The position numbers and the translations under genes are program-made. DNA of 64,000 nt from CAVTJL01 sp963752325. Lineage in GTDB: Bacteria; Pseudomonadota; Alphaproteobacteria; Geminicoccales; Geminicoccaceae. Positions 48,975 to 57,918 of the stretch are shown piece by piece (positions within the stretch are counted from its first letter, which is position 1; the number at the start of each line of letters is the position of its first letter). The notes under the pieces are model-generated. The model worked only from the letters and a program-made list of their open reading frames with translations. It was not told the DNA's origin and searched no databases. The stretch is taken from contig CAVVXU010000004.1 of NCBI GenBank assembly GCA_963752325.1, positions 186,001 through 250,000 on the forward strand. The letters run 5' to 3'.

Positions 48975-50463
48975 TTAGAACAGGCCGGCGCTTCGCAGCG
49001 CCGGGTAGAGCGCCCGATAGCGCTCATGGAGGCGCTGCATACGCCTTGACCTGACCGGGCTGGGGCAGGGCCTCGAAGGTCGGCGGCCGGACGGTGGCGG
49101 CAGCGGCGCCTTCGAGATCGGCATGCAGCCCCACACCCACGGCGGCGAGCATCGCAGCGCCGATGGCGGCGCTCTCCTGCTCCTCCTGCCCGCGCAGGGG
49201 CAAGGCGAGCTCGCTCGCGAGGATCCGCCGCCACAGATGGCTGCGGCTGCCGCCACCCACCAGCGTCAGCGCCTCGGGTCTGACGCCCAGCTCGTGCATG
49301 CGCAGCAGGCAGTCGGCGAAGGCGAAGCCAACCCCCTCCAGGACCGCACGCAGCAGGTGAGGGCGGTCGTGGGAGAGGGTCAGCCCGAGCCAGCCGCCGC
49401 GGGCGCGGGGATCCATGTGCGGCGACCGCTCGCCCGCGAGATAGGGCAGGAAGAGAAGGCCCTCGGCACCCAGCGGCAGCGGCTCGGCAGCCTCGAGAAG
49501 CTTGTCGAGGTCGCCCCCTGCCAGACGCTCGCGGAACCAGGCGAGCGAGGCTCCGGCCGAGAGGATGACGCCCATCAGGTGATAGCCACCCGGCACCGCG
49601 TCGCAAAAGCAGTTGAGCCCGCCCTCAGGATCGACGGGCGGCCGGCCGCTGTGGACCATCAGCGTGCCCGAGGTGCCGAGCGAGCACAGGCCCAGGCCCT
49701 CGCGAATCAGGCCGGCACCGATCGCGGCACAGGCATTGTCGCCGCCACCGCCGACGATGGGCAGGCCCTCGCGCAGCCCGGTGGCTGCGGCGCCCTCGAC
49801 GCTGATCCGCCCGCTCACATCCGAGCATTCCACAATGTCGGGCAGGAGGTCTGGCGAGATCTCGAGCGCCTCGAGCATGGCCGGGCTCCAGCCCCGGCTG
49901 CGGATGTCGAGCAGCAGGGTGCCCGACGCGTCGCTCGGATCCGTCGCCAGCTCGCCCGTCAGGCGGAAGCGCACATAGTCCTTGGGCAGCAGAAGCTTGG
50001 CGACGCGGCCCGCCGCCTCCGGCTCGTTGGCACGCAGCCACAGCAGCTTGGGCGCCTGGAAGCCGGCGTTGGGCCGGTTGCCGGTGATCTCGATGACCCG
50101 CGCGCGTCCCAGCCGGCTCTCGATCTCGGCCACCTCGGCACCGGTCCGCGCATCGTTCCACAAGAGTGCCCGGCGGATCGGCTGGCCGGCGGCATCGAGG
50201 AAGACCGAGCCGTGCATCTGGCCCGACAGCCCGAGACCCACGAGATCGACCTCGGCCGCTTCCTTCAGGCGCTCGATCACCGCGATCGTCGCCCGCCACC
50301 AGTCGTCCGGGTCCTGCTCGCTCCAGCCGGGCCGCGGGTGATGCAGCGGATAGTCCTGGCCGATCGTCGCCAGCACCCGCCCGTCCTCGGCGAGCAGCAC
50401 GCCCTTGGTGGCGCTGGTGCCGATGTCGAGGCCGATCGTCGCGCGCTGCGGACCCTGGCTCAT
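48975..50463 (-). CDS. xylB: Xylulokinase (C-terminal frameshift)
   Basis: About 495 residues; phosphorylates D-xylulose (FGGY kinase). N-terminal IGLDIGTSATKGVLLAEDG, then LSGQMHGSVFLD (MHG motif specific to XylB), LWNDART, GNRPNAGFQAPKLLWLRANE, then GGGGDNACAAIGAGLI and LGTSGTL, and the second signature EGVGFAFADCLLRMHELG, then LTLVGGGSRSHLWRRILASE. One extra base at about 49033 shifts the last 20 codons: the corrected frame ends LHERYRALYPALRSAGLF at 48975, whereas the uncorrected one stops at 49024. Divergent from the histidine operon with 128 bp between. Confidence 0.9.
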
Positions 50464-50591
50464 CTTTCAGCCTCCCAGACTGCCTTGTGGCCGCTCGGCT
50501 TTACGGTTCGCCACCCCTTCTCTATAAGCCGCCACGCGGTTATGCCAGTGCGCTGGCCGCCGCCCCATGCCAGCCGTCGAGCGACGATCCC

Positions 50592-51470
50592 TTGTCCAGA
50601 TCAGATCCGGCCCTGACCGTTATCCATCTGGCCCTGCCCAAGGGCCGGATGCAGGAGAACGTGCTCGCGCTCATGAAGGACGCGGGCATCGGCCTCACCT
50701 TCGACCGTCGCGGCTACCGGCCGACCTTGTCGCTGGACGGTTTCGAGGCGAAGCTCCTCAAGCCCCAGAACATCGTCGAGATGCTCGAGATCGGATCGCG
50801 CGACATCGGCTTTGCCGGCGCCGATTGGGTGGCCGAGCTGGGCGCGGAGCTCGTTGAGCTGGTCGACACGGCACTGGATCCGGTGAAGATCGTCGCCGCG
50901 GCAGCGGGCGAGTTTCTCGTGGACGGCCGCCTCCCGTCTCGCCGTTTCGTCGTCGCCACCGAGTATGAGCGGCTCACCCAGCGCTGGCTCGAGCGGGTCG
51001 GCCATGACGGCAAGATCGTCCGCTCCTACGGAGCCACGGAGGTCTTCCCTCCGGAGGACGCCGACGTCATCGTCGACAACACCGCCACGGGTGCCACCCT
51101 GCGGGCCAACGGCCTCGTCATCGTCGACGAGGTCATGCGCAGCTCGACCCGGCTCTTTGCCAATCCGCGCTCGCTCGACCAGAAGGCCAAGCGTGGCCAG
51201 ATCGAGCACTTCGCGCTGCTGATCCGCTCGGTCCTCGATGCCCGCAAGCGGGTGATGGTCGAGTTCAACGTCGCCTCGGCCCAGCTCGAGGCTGCGGTCG
51301 AGGTGCTGCCCTGCATGCGCGAGCCGACACTGGCGCCGCTGCACGGCGACAGCGGCTTTGCCGTCAAGGCCGCCGTGCCGCGGATCGGCCTGCCGGACCT
51401 GATCCGCGTCATCAAGGAGCGCGGCGGCACCGACATCATCGTCTTCGAGATCGCGCAGATCGTGGCATGA
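50592..51470 (+). CDS. hisG: ATP phosphoribosyltransferase, long form
   Basis: A 292-residue HisG that starts histidine synthesis from ATP and PRPP. HLALPKGRMQENVLALMKDA, then FAGADWVAELGAELVELVDT and DNTATGATLRANGLVIVDEV (PRPP-binding) are visible. The C-terminal regulatory HisG_C domain RVMVEFNVASAQLEAAVEVL, then GTDIIVFEIAQIV, is present, so this is the long homohexameric form that needs no HisZ. A TTG at 50592 is the only plausible near-upstream start in frame, with a weak ribosome site. The stop overlaps hisB. Confidence 0.93.
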   Translation: MSRSDPALTVIHLALPKGRMQENVLALMKDAGIGLTFDRRGYRPTLSLDGFEAKLLKPQNIVEMLEIGSRDIGFAGADWVAELGAELVELVDTALDPVKIVAAAAGEFLVDGRLPSRRFVVATEYERLTQRWLERVGHDGKIVRSYGATEVFPPEDADVIVDNTATGATLRANGLVIVDEVMRSSTRLFANPRSLDQKAKRGQIEHFALLIRSVLDARKRVMVEFNVASAQLEAAVEVLPCMREPTLAPLHGDSGFAVKAAVPRIGLPDLIRVIKERGGTDIIVFEIAQIVA

Positions 51471-52054
51471 GCGGTCGCTGCGCCACCGTCGAGCGCCGCA
51501 CCGGCGAGACCTCGGTCAGGGTCGTTCTGGACCTCGACGGCAAAGGCACGGCCAAGGTCGCCACCGGGCTGGGCTTCCTCGACCACATGCTGACCAGCCT
51601 CACCAAGCACGCGCGGCTCGATCTCGATCTCACCTGCGAGGGCGATCTGCAGGTGGACGACCATCACACGGTCGAGGACTGCGCCTTGACCCTTGGCCAG
51701 GCGCTCGACGCGGCACTGGGGGACCGGCGGGGCATCCAGCGCTTCGGCCATGCCTACGCCCCCCTCGACGAGGCCCTGGCCCGGGTCGTGATCGATCTTT
51801 CCGGCCGTCCGCTGGCGGAGGTCGAGATGGGCTTTCGCCGCGAATGGGTGGGCGAGGTCGCCACCGAGAACCTGACCCACTTCTTCCGCTCGCTCGCGAC
51901 CACGTCGCGGATGACCCTGCACGTCCATCTGCTGTCGGGCGAGAACGACCATCACCGCGCCGAGGCCGCCTTCAAGGCGCTGGCCCTGGCGCTGCGTCAG
52001 GCGGTCTCGCTGGACGCCACGGCGGACATGCCCAGCACCAAGGGAGTGCTGTAG
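51467..52054 (+). CDS. hisB: Imidazoleglycerol-phosphate dehydratase
   Basis: A 195-residue enzyme. The metal-binding HHxxED of DDHHTVEDCALTLGQAL and ENDHHRAEAAFKALALALRQ are conserved, as are LGFLDHMLTSLTKHARLDLD and SLDATADMPSTKGVL (family end). It dehydrates imidazoleglycerol phosphate. Starts ATGA over the hisG stop; only 3 bp separate its stop from hisH. The unifunctional form, without phosphatase domain. Confidence 0.96.
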   Translation: MSGRCATVERRTGETSVRVVLDLDGKGTAKVATGLGFLDHMLTSLTKHARLDLDLTCEGDLQVDDHHTVEDCALTLGQALDAALGDRRGIQRFGHAYAPLDEALARVVIDLSGRPLAEVEMGFRREWVGEVATENLTHFFRSLATTSRMTLHVHLLSGENDHHRAEAAFKALALALRQAVSLDATADMPSTKGVL

Positions 52055-52057
52055 GCC

Positions 52058-52657
52058 GTGCCCGAGGTCCTGATCGTGCCGACCGGCACCGCCAACATCG
52101 CCTCGGTCATGGCGGCCTTCCGCCGCCTCGGCGCGAGCCCGCGCGTGGCCGAGGATGCGGCGGCCGTCGGCGCCGCCAGTCATGTCATGCTGCCCGGCGT
52201 GGGCGCGTTCGCCGCGTCGATGTCGCGGCTCGTCGAGCACGGGCTCGACGGGGCGTTGCGCGAGAGGATCGCGGCGGACCGGCCCACCATGGCCATCTGC
52301 GTCGGCCACCAGCTTCTCTTCGAGACCAGCGAGGAGAGCCCCGGCGCTCAAGGGCTGGGCATCATCGAGGCGGGCCTGGCGCGCTACCCGCACGGCGTCC
52401 GCGTCCCCCAGTTCGGCTGGAACAAGGTCGAGGCCGGCGACGAGAGCCTTCTCCTCGAGAGTGGCTACGCCTATTTCGCCAACAGCTATCGCGCGCTCGA
52501 GGCGCCGGGCTGGCGGGTCGCGACGGCCGAGCACGGGGGAAGGTTCGTGGCTGCCGTCGAGCGGGGCAACGTCATCGGCTGCCAGTTTCACCCCGAGCTC
52601 TCGGGTGCCTATGGCGCAGCCCTCCTCTCGCGCTTCCTGGAGCTTGGGCGATGCTGA
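52058..52657 (+). CDS. hisH: Imidazole glycerol phosphate synthase, glutaminase subunit
   Basis: A 199-residue class I glutamine amidotransferase that feeds ammonia to HisF. The nucleophile Cys lies in MAICVGHQLLFETSEES (usual GICLGMQ), and the His-x-Glu in GCQFHPELSG. GTANIASVMAAFRRLGASPR, then LPGVGAFAASM and FGWNKV are family blocks. Starts with GTG at 52058. The G-H-Q around the nucleophile departs from the common GMQ. Overlaps hisF by 7 bp. Confidence 0.95.
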   Translation: MPEVLIVPTGTANIASVMAAFRRLGASPRVAEDAAAVGAASHVMLPGVGAFAASMSRLVEHGLDGALRERIAADRPTMAICVGHQLLFETSEESPGAQGLGIIEAGLARYPHGVRVPQFGWNKVEAGDESLLLESGYAYFANSYRALEAPGWRVATAEHGGRFVAAVERGNVIGCQFHPELSGAYGAALLSRFLELGRC

Positions 52658-53403
52658 CCTCGCGCATCATCCCCTGCCTCGACGTCAGCCATGGCCGCGT
52701 CGTCAAGGGCGTGCGGTTCCAGGGCCTGCGCGACGCGGGCGACCCGGCCGAGCGCGCGGTTCTCTATGAGCAGCAGGGTGCCGACGAGATCGTCATCCTG
52801 GACGTGTCGGCGACGCCCGAGGGGCGAGGCCATCAGCACGAGACGGTGCGCCGGGTTCGCAAAGGCCTATCGATCCCTCTCACGATCGGCGGTGGCGTGC
52901 GCACCGAGGAGGATGCCTTGCATCTGCTGGAGGCGGGCGCTGACAAGGTCTCCGTCAACACGGCCGCGGTGACGAGGCCGGAGCTGCTGGGCGAGATCGC
53001 CGCCCGCTTCGGCCGGCAATGCTGCGTGCTGGCGGTCGACGCCGCCTGGCGCGACGGCCGGTTCGAGGTCCTGGTCAAGGGCGGGCGCGAGGGCACGGGC
53101 ATCGACGCGCTCGAATGGGTGCGCGAGGGCGAGCGCCGGGGTGCCGGCGAGATCCTTCTCACCTCCTGGGACCGCGACGGCACACGCTCCGGCTACGATC
53201 TCGAGCTGACCCGGGCGGCGACCCAGGCGGTCGATCTGCCGGTGATCGCCTCAGGCGGCGCCGACACCAGCGAGCACATCCTCGAGGCGTTCAAGGCCGG
53301 CGCCGACGCGGTGCTCGCCGCCTCGATCTTCCACGACGGGGACCTCACGCCCCATGACGTCAAGCTCTACCTGCAGGACCATGGTCTGAGGGTCCGGCCT
53401 TGA
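52651..53403 (+). CDS. hisF: Imidazole glycerol phosphate synthase, cyclase subunit
   Basis: A 250-residue TIM-barrel enzyme. RIIPCLDVSHGRVVKGVRFQ carries the catalytic Asp of CLDV; EIVILDVSATPEGRGHQHET, GGGVRTEEDALHLLEAGADK, VSVNTAAV and LLTSWDRDGTRSGYDLELT (second Asp) follow, and IASGGADTSEHILEAFKAGA, then DAVLAASIFHDG, closes the barrel. ATG 52651 overlaps hisH; the stop overlaps the following fusion gene by ATGA-like 4 bp (TTGA, 53400-53403). Confidence 0.96.
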   Translation: MLTSRIIPCLDVSHGRVVKGVRFQGLRDAGDPAERAVLYEQQGADEIVILDVSATPEGRGHQHETVRRVRKGLSIPLTIGGGVRTEEDALHLLEAGADKVSVNTAAVTRPELLGEIAARFGRQCCVLAVDAAWRDGRFEVLVKGGREGTGIDALEWVREGERRGAGEILLTSWDRDGTRSGYDLELTRAATQAVDLPVIASGGADTSEHILEAFKAGADAVLAASIFHDGDLTPHDVKLYLQDHGLRVRP

Positions 53404-54641
53404 TCGTTCCATCGATCGACCTCCAGGGCGGCCAGGCCGTCCAGCTCATCGGCGGTGAGGCCAAGGCCATCGACGCAGGCGATCCGCTGCCGATCGCCGA
53501 GCGCTTCGCGATCGCCGGTGAGATCGCCGTGATCGATCTCGACGCCGCGATGCGCCGCGGCAGCAACACGGCGCTCGTCGAGAGCCTCGTCCAGCGCTTC
53601 CCCTGTCGCGTCGGCGGCGGCATTCGCGACGTCGACACCGCCATCGGCTGGCTCGATCGCGGTGCCAGCAAGATCATTCTCGGCACGATGGCGAAGCCCG
53701 AGATCCTGGAAAAGCTGCCTCGCGACCGCGTCATCGCCGCGCTCGACGCGCGCAACGGCGAGATCGTCGTCGAGGGCTGGCAGCAGGGCACGGGGCAGGG
53801 GGTGCTGGAGCAGATCGCCCGGCTGAAGGATCTGGTCGCCGGCTTCCTCGTCACCTTCGTCGAGCGCGAGGGGCGGATGCAGGGCACCGACCTCGAGCGC
53901 GCCCGGGCGATCGTCGAGGCGGCAAAGCCCGCCAAGGTGACGATCGCCGGCGGCATCACGACCGCCGAGGAGATCAGGGCGCTCGATGCCATCGGCGCGG
54001 ACGCGCAGGTCGGCATGGCGCTCTACACCGGCCGCCTCGAGCTCGCCGACGCCATCATGGCCCCGCTCGTGACCGACCGCCCGGACGGCCTCTTTCCGAC
54101 CGTCGTCGTCGACGAGCGCGGTGTTGCTCTTGGCCTCGTCTATTCCAGCCCGGACTCGATCCGAGAGGCCGTGCGGCGGCGCATGGGTGTCTACCAGTCC
54201 CGCTCGCGCGGGCTCTGGGTGAAGGGTGAGACGAGCGGGGCCACGCAGGAGCTCTTGCGCATCGATCTCGATTGCGACCGTGACTCGCCGCGCTTCGTCG
54301 TGCGCCAGAAGGGTCCGGGCTTCTGCCACGAGGACACGCGCACCTGCTGGGGCGAGGATGATGGGCTGGGCCACCTGACGCGGCTGCTCGAGGCACGTCG
54401 CGCGGCGGCGCCCGAGGGCAGCTACACGGCCAAGCTCTTCGCGGATCGTGCTCTCCTCGACGCCAAGCTGCGCGAGGAAGCCGAGGAGCTGACTCGGGCC
54501 GAGAGCCGCGACGAGGTGGTCTGGGAAGCGGCGGACGTGCTGTACTTCACGCTCGTCCGCCTCGCCCGCGAGGGTATCGAGCTCGCCGAGGTCGAGCGCC
54601 ACCTCGATCGTCGTGGGCTCAAGGTCACCCGACGGGGCTGA
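53400..54641 (+). CDS. hisA: HisA-HisI-HisE trifunctional fusion with HIS4-like HisIE part
   Basis: A 413-residue fusion. Residues 1 to about 222 are a HisA barrel: IVPSIDLQGGQAVQLIGGE (D7), GGGIRDVDTA, ALDARNG (D116), VTFVEREGRMQGTDLERA and TIAGGITTAEEIRAL. Residues 225-322 are phosphoribosyl-AMP cyclohydrolase: GVYQSRSRGLWVKGETSGAT, DCDRD (D291, D293, D295 for Mg), and zinc-type Cys 309 and 316. Residues 323-413 are phosphoribosyl-ATP pyrophosphatase: SYTAKLFADRALLDAKLREE, EELTRAESRDEVVWEAAD. TDRPDGL, GLVYSS, GFCH, ALLDAK and LKVTRR agree with the recalled fungal HIS4 HisIE region rather than with ordinary bacterial HisI/HisE. Start is the overlapping TTG at 53400. It would supply three histidine-pathway steps; no hisD domain. 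Confidence 0.88.
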   Translation: MIVPSIDLQGGQAVQLIGGEAKAIDAGDPLPIAERFAIAGEIAVIDLDAAMRRGSNTALVESLVQRFPCRVGGGIRDVDTAIGWLDRGASKIILGTMAKPEILEKLPRDRVIAALDARNGEIVVEGWQQGTGQGVLEQIARLKDLVAGFLVTFVEREGRMQGTDLERARAIVEAAKPAKVTIAGGITTAEEIRALDAIGADAQVGMALYTGRLELADAIMAPLVTDRPDGLFPTVVVDERGVALGLVYSSPDSIREAVRRRMGVYQSRSRGLWVKGETSGATQELLRIDLDCDRDSPRFVVRQKGPGFCHEDTRTCWGEDDGLGHLTRLLEARRAAAPEGSYTAKLFADRALLDAKLREEAEELTRAESRDEVVWEAADVLYFTLVRLAREGIELAEVERHLDRRGLKVTRRG

Positions 54642-54695
54642 TCGCCTCCGACGCCGGGCTGCCGATCTCCGGCCTCTGCCGCCCGCTGGCCTGCA

Positions 54696-56420
54696 TCACC
54701 CGGCAAGAAGCGCCGGATCGAGGTCGCCTGCCGGTGCCTCGCACGCCGCGCCCAAGGCCACGGCCTGGGGAAGGAGCTGGCGGACGTAGAAGCGAGCGAG
54801 CCCCGGCCATGCTGCCCCGGCTGGATCGCCGGCCGCGGCGCTCGCCCCGCGCGCCAGCAGGAAGCCTCCCATCGTGAAGCCGAAAAGGCGGAGATAGGGC
54901 GTGGCGGCAGCGCCTCGGTCCTCCTCGCCTGCCTGCTGCAGGTGCCGGGTGGCGCTGGCCAGTGTCGAGAGCGCGCGCTCGAGATGGGGACGGACCTCGG
55001 GGTCGAGGGCGGAAAGCTCGGCCTTGAGCTCCGCGAGCAGCCGCCAGGGGAGGTCGCCGCCGTCCAACGAGAGCTTGCGGCCGACGAGGTCCATGGCCTG
55101 GACGCCGTTGGTGCCCTCGTAGATCGGGAGGATCCTGGCGTCGCGATAGTGCTGGGCGACGCCCGTCTCCTCGATGTAGCCCATGCCTCCGTGCACCTGG
55201 ATGGCGAGTGAGGTGATCTCCTGGGCGAGATCGGTGCACCACGCCTTCACCACCGGCGTCAGCAGGGCTACCCGGCCGGCAGCGAGCCGCCGGGCCTCGT
55301 CGATCGGCTGATGCTCGGCCCTGTCGACCCAGGCGGCGGTCTCGTAGGCCAAGGCCCGCATCGCGGCGATGAGGCAGCGCATCGTCATGAGCATGCGCCG
55401 CACATCGGCGTAGTCCACGAGCCTTGCCGGGCGCCCGGCGTGCCGGCCTTGTGTCCGCTCATGGGCGTAGGCCAGGGCCTGCTGATAGGCGCGCTCGGCC
55501 AGCCCCAGGCCTTCGTGCCCGACCGCCAGGCGCGCGTTGTTCATCATCGTGAACATGCAGCGCATGCCCGCGTTCTCGTCGCCGACCAGGAAGCCGACGG
55601 CGCCGCCCTGGTCGCCATAGGCCATGACGCAGGTGGGGCTGCCCTTGATGCCGAGCTTGTGCTCGAGCTTGAGGCAGCGAACATCGTTGCGGCGTCCCGG
55701 GCTGCCATCCGCTTTGGGGAGCATCTTCGGCACGAGGAAGAGGGAGATCCCCTTGGTGCCGGGCGGCGCGTCGGGCAGGCGGGCGAGCACGAGATGGACG
55801 ATGTTGGGCGTCAGATCGTGCTCACCGAAGGTGATGAAGATCTTCTGACCGCGGATCAGATAGTGGTGCTCGGCCGGCTCCGCCTGGGTCGTCAGAGCGC
55901 CCACGTCCGAGCCCGCATGCGGCTCGGTGAGGCACATGGCGCCGGTCCATTCACCGCTCATCAGCTTCGTCAGATAGACGCTCTGCAGCTCGGCGGTGCC
56001 GTGGTGGATCAGGGCCTCGATCGCCGCCTGGGTCAGCAGGGGACAGAGCGTCAGGCTCGTGTTGGCGGCGTTCCACATCTCGGCCACCGCGGTGTTGACC
56101 AGACGGGGCAGGCCCTGGCCGCCCGACGCCTCCGGGAAGGGGAGCCCCATCCAGCCGCCGTCCGCAAAGGCCCGGTAGGCCTCCTTGAAGCCAGGCGCTG
56201 TCCGAACCGCACCCCGCTCCAGCACGGCGCCGACCTCGTCCCCTTGTTGGTTGAGGGGCGCCAGCACCTTCCCCGCGAGCCTGCCCGCCTCCTCGATTAC
56301 CTGGGCCACGAGCTCCGCGCTCGCCGCCTCGAGCCCGGGCAGCCGAGCCACCTGATCGAGGCGCGCGACCTTGGTCATGGCGAAGCGGATGTCGTCCAGC
56401 GGCGGCTTATAGGGCGTCAT
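54696..56420 (-). CDS. Acyl-CoA dehydrogenase (DmdC/FadE-like, long form)
   Basis: A 574-residue flavoenzyme. MTPYKPPLDDIRFAMTKVAR starts the extended form with its N-terminal helical domain; GGWMGLPFPEASGGQGLPR, then MCLTEPHAGSDVGALTTQAE (FAD/acyl-CoA site), KLGIKGSPTCVMAYGD, and VHGGMGYIEETGVAQHYRDA, then ILPIYEGTNGVQAMDLVGRK (catalytic Glu in IYEGTNG). A C-terminal extra domain follows. A GTG at 56453 would add 11 residues; ATG 56420 matches the common family start. It oxidises acyl-CoA or 3-methylmercaptopropionyl-CoA-like substrates. Convergent with the his operon. Confidence 0.93.
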   Translation of the reverse strand: MTPYKPPLDDIRFAMTKVARLDQVARLPGLEAASAELVAQVIEEAGRLAGKVLAPLNQQGDEVGAVLERGAVRTAPGFKEAYRAFADGGWMGLPFPEASGGQGLPRLVNTAVAEMWNAANTSLTLCPLLTQAAIEALIHHGTAELQSVYLTKLMSGEWTGAMCLTEPHAGSDVGALTTQAEPAEHHYLIRGQKIFITFGEHDLTPNIVHLVLARLPDAPPGTKGISLFLVPKMLPKADGSPGRRNDVRCLKLEHKLGIKGSPTCVMAYGDQGGAVGFLVGDENAGMRCMFTMMNNARLAVGHEGLGLAERAYQQALAYAHERTQGRHAGRPARLVDYADVRRMLMTMRCLIAAMRALAYETAAWVDRAEHQPIDEARRLAAGRVALLTPVVKAWCTDLAQEITSLAIQVHGGMGYIEETGVAQHYRDARILPIYEGTNGVQAMDLVGRKLSLDGGDLPWRLLAELKAELSALDPEVRPHLERALSTLASATRHLQQAGEEDRGAAATPYLRLFGFTMGGFLLARGASAAAGDPAGAAWPGLARFYVRQLLPQAVALGAACEAPAGDLDPALLAG

Positions 56421-56798
56421 GCTTTTCCAGGTCGAGTTGGGAAGGCTGGCCACTGCTCCCAGCTACTCAGTGCGCGCCCGCTCGATGTCAAGTGATCCAT
56501 CCTGCAGACGCTCTCCGGCGGCACCGGCCGGCTCGCTCTTGTGGGCATCCAGGGGCTGCCAGGAGGTGCCCCTCCTGTCGTCGTGAAGGCTCGGACATCG
56601 ATGTCCGCGCGCCGGGCTCTGCATCCTTGAGGCCGCGGGTCCACGCAACGCGAAGAGGTGGGCAGACGGCGGTGGCCCTGCCGAAGCAGGGCGTGATGAT
56701 CGTCCATCTCGACCCACGGCGTGGCAACAGCATCGAGACGTGAGGCTCAGGATCCCGACGGCCCGCACAAGGCCGCCGGCCGGCGCTGCGGCGCGGGT
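56421..56798. other. Gap without recognised gene
   Basis: 378 bp between the dehydrogenase start and the end of the first lipoprotein gene. Open frames exist on both strands but none shows domain similarity. It should hold the promoter of the acyl-CoA dehydrogenase gene. Confidence 0.4.
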
Positions 56799-57287
56799 CT
56801 ATCCCCGGGCGGCGTCGAGCAGCCGGCGCTCCAGCACGCCCGTCGAGCGGCAAGCCGCCTTCCTGGTGAGGTTGACGAAGCTGTCGAGATAGCTGCCTGT
56901 GAAGCGCGCCTCGACATGGACGAGGGTCGTGCCGTCCGAAGGCACGAGGCTCGCCGTGACCACGGCGCGCAAAGGCGTCGGCCTGACGACCTGCCAGCGC
57001 GGGAAGAAGCTCGTGTCGTCCTCGTGCCAGAAGTGGGGACAGACGACCCAGGCGGGCGCGATCGCACCGCTCGCCGCCGTGGCCGTGATCTCCCTCGGGC
57101 CGGGCGGAGAAGACAGCACGAGCCCTTCGGTCGCGAGCGCCTGCACGACGCGGCCTCGGACGACGTCTGACGGGGCATCGGCCCGGACCTCGGTGACCGG
57201 AGCCGGCGCCATCGAGGCGGTCGTGCAGCCCATGCCCACGGTCAGGAAGAGACCCAGTGGAACAAGGGCGCGCGCGCCGTATCGCAT
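56799..57287 (-). CDS. Paralogous lipoprotein A
   Basis: A 162-residue protein with a lipoprotein signal (LVPLGLFLTVGMGCTTASMA; Cys21). The mature part reads APSDVVRGRVVQALATEGLV, then ITATAASG, PLRAVVTASLVPSDGTTLVH, and ends CRSTGVLERRLLDAARG. It shares layout and the TGVLExxLLDAA ending with the neighbouring lipoprotein B, so the two are an old tandem duplication. Family unknown; the outline (two strand-rich halves, one Cys pair) resembles small periplasmic proteins of unknown function. Confidence 0.7.
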   Translation of the reverse strand: MRYGARALVPLGLFLTVGMGCTTASMAPAPVTEVRADAPSDVVRGRVVQALATEGLVLSSPPGPREITATAASGAIAPAWVVCPHFWHEDDTSFFPRWQVVRPTPLRAVVTASLVPSDGTTLVHVEARFTGSYLDSFVNLTRKAACRSTGVLERRLLDAARG

Positions 57288-57351
57288 GACCTTGCCTTTC
57301 TAACGCGCCATGGCGCCGCCTCCGGTGGGCGAGGCGCCGTGGGACAGAGCC

Positions 57352-57843
57352 TCAGCCCGCCACGGCCGCCGCATCGAGCAGCTGCTTCTCGAGGACGCCG
57401 GTGGCGACGCAGTTGCGCTCGAAGGTGGTGTTGGTGAACGGGTTATCATACTGGCCGAAATAGCGCGGCTCGAGGCTCACGACTGTCGTTCCGGAAATCT
57501 GCGTCGCCGTGGCGACGACCAGGACACGCAGCCCTTTCGGCTCCTCGGAGCTGAAGCGGTTCGCGTCCGAATAGGGATCGTTCGCCGTCGCGGTCGGGCA
57601 TGAAGCCCAGCCCGGCGGCGCGTTCATCGTCTCGGCGCGGAGAGCGCCGGATCCCAGGCTCGTGTCGACCCTGAAGCCGGAGGCCTCGAACTGGGTGAGA
57701 AGGTGCTGCCGGGCCACATCCGGTGCCACCGATACCTCGCGCGACCGGGCGACACCCGCATCCCCGACCTGCAAGGGTGGCTCCATCGAGCAGGCGGCCA
57801 TGGTGAGAAGGCCCAGAGCCCCGAGCACGGCGGCGTGACGCAT
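57352..57843 (-). CDS. Paralogous lipoprotein B
   Basis: A 163-residue protein with lipobox TMAAC (Cys18) after MRHAAVLGALGLLTMAAC. The mature part has VAPDVARQHLLTQFEASGFR, then SGALRAETMNAPPGWASC, VLVVATATQISGTTVVSLEP, and ends CVATGVLEKQLLDAAAVAG, parallel to lipoprotein A in order of features and in the C-terminal CxxTGVLExxLLDAA motif. Located 64 bp upstream of it on the same strand, so probably co-transcribed. Role unknown. Confidence 0.7.
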   Translation of the reverse strand: MRHAAVLGALGLLTMAACSMEPPLQVGDAGVARSREVSVAPDVARQHLLTQFEASGFRVDTSLGSGALRAETMNAPPGWASCPTATANDPYSDANRFSSEEPKGLRVLVVATATQISGTTVVSLEPRYFGQYDNPFTNTTFERNCVATGVLEKQLLDAAAVAG

Positions 57844-57918
57844 GAGATCCTTCCGATGCTGCGCCGCGCTACTAGTAAGGGCCGGGCGCCGCCGCGCAAG
57901 GGCGGCGTTCCATGCCGG

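Noticed and set aside
56492..56743. Plus-strand 83-codon open frame
   Set aside because: The end VALPKQGVMIVHLDPRRG looks protein-like, but there is no homology I can name and no start with a ribosome site.
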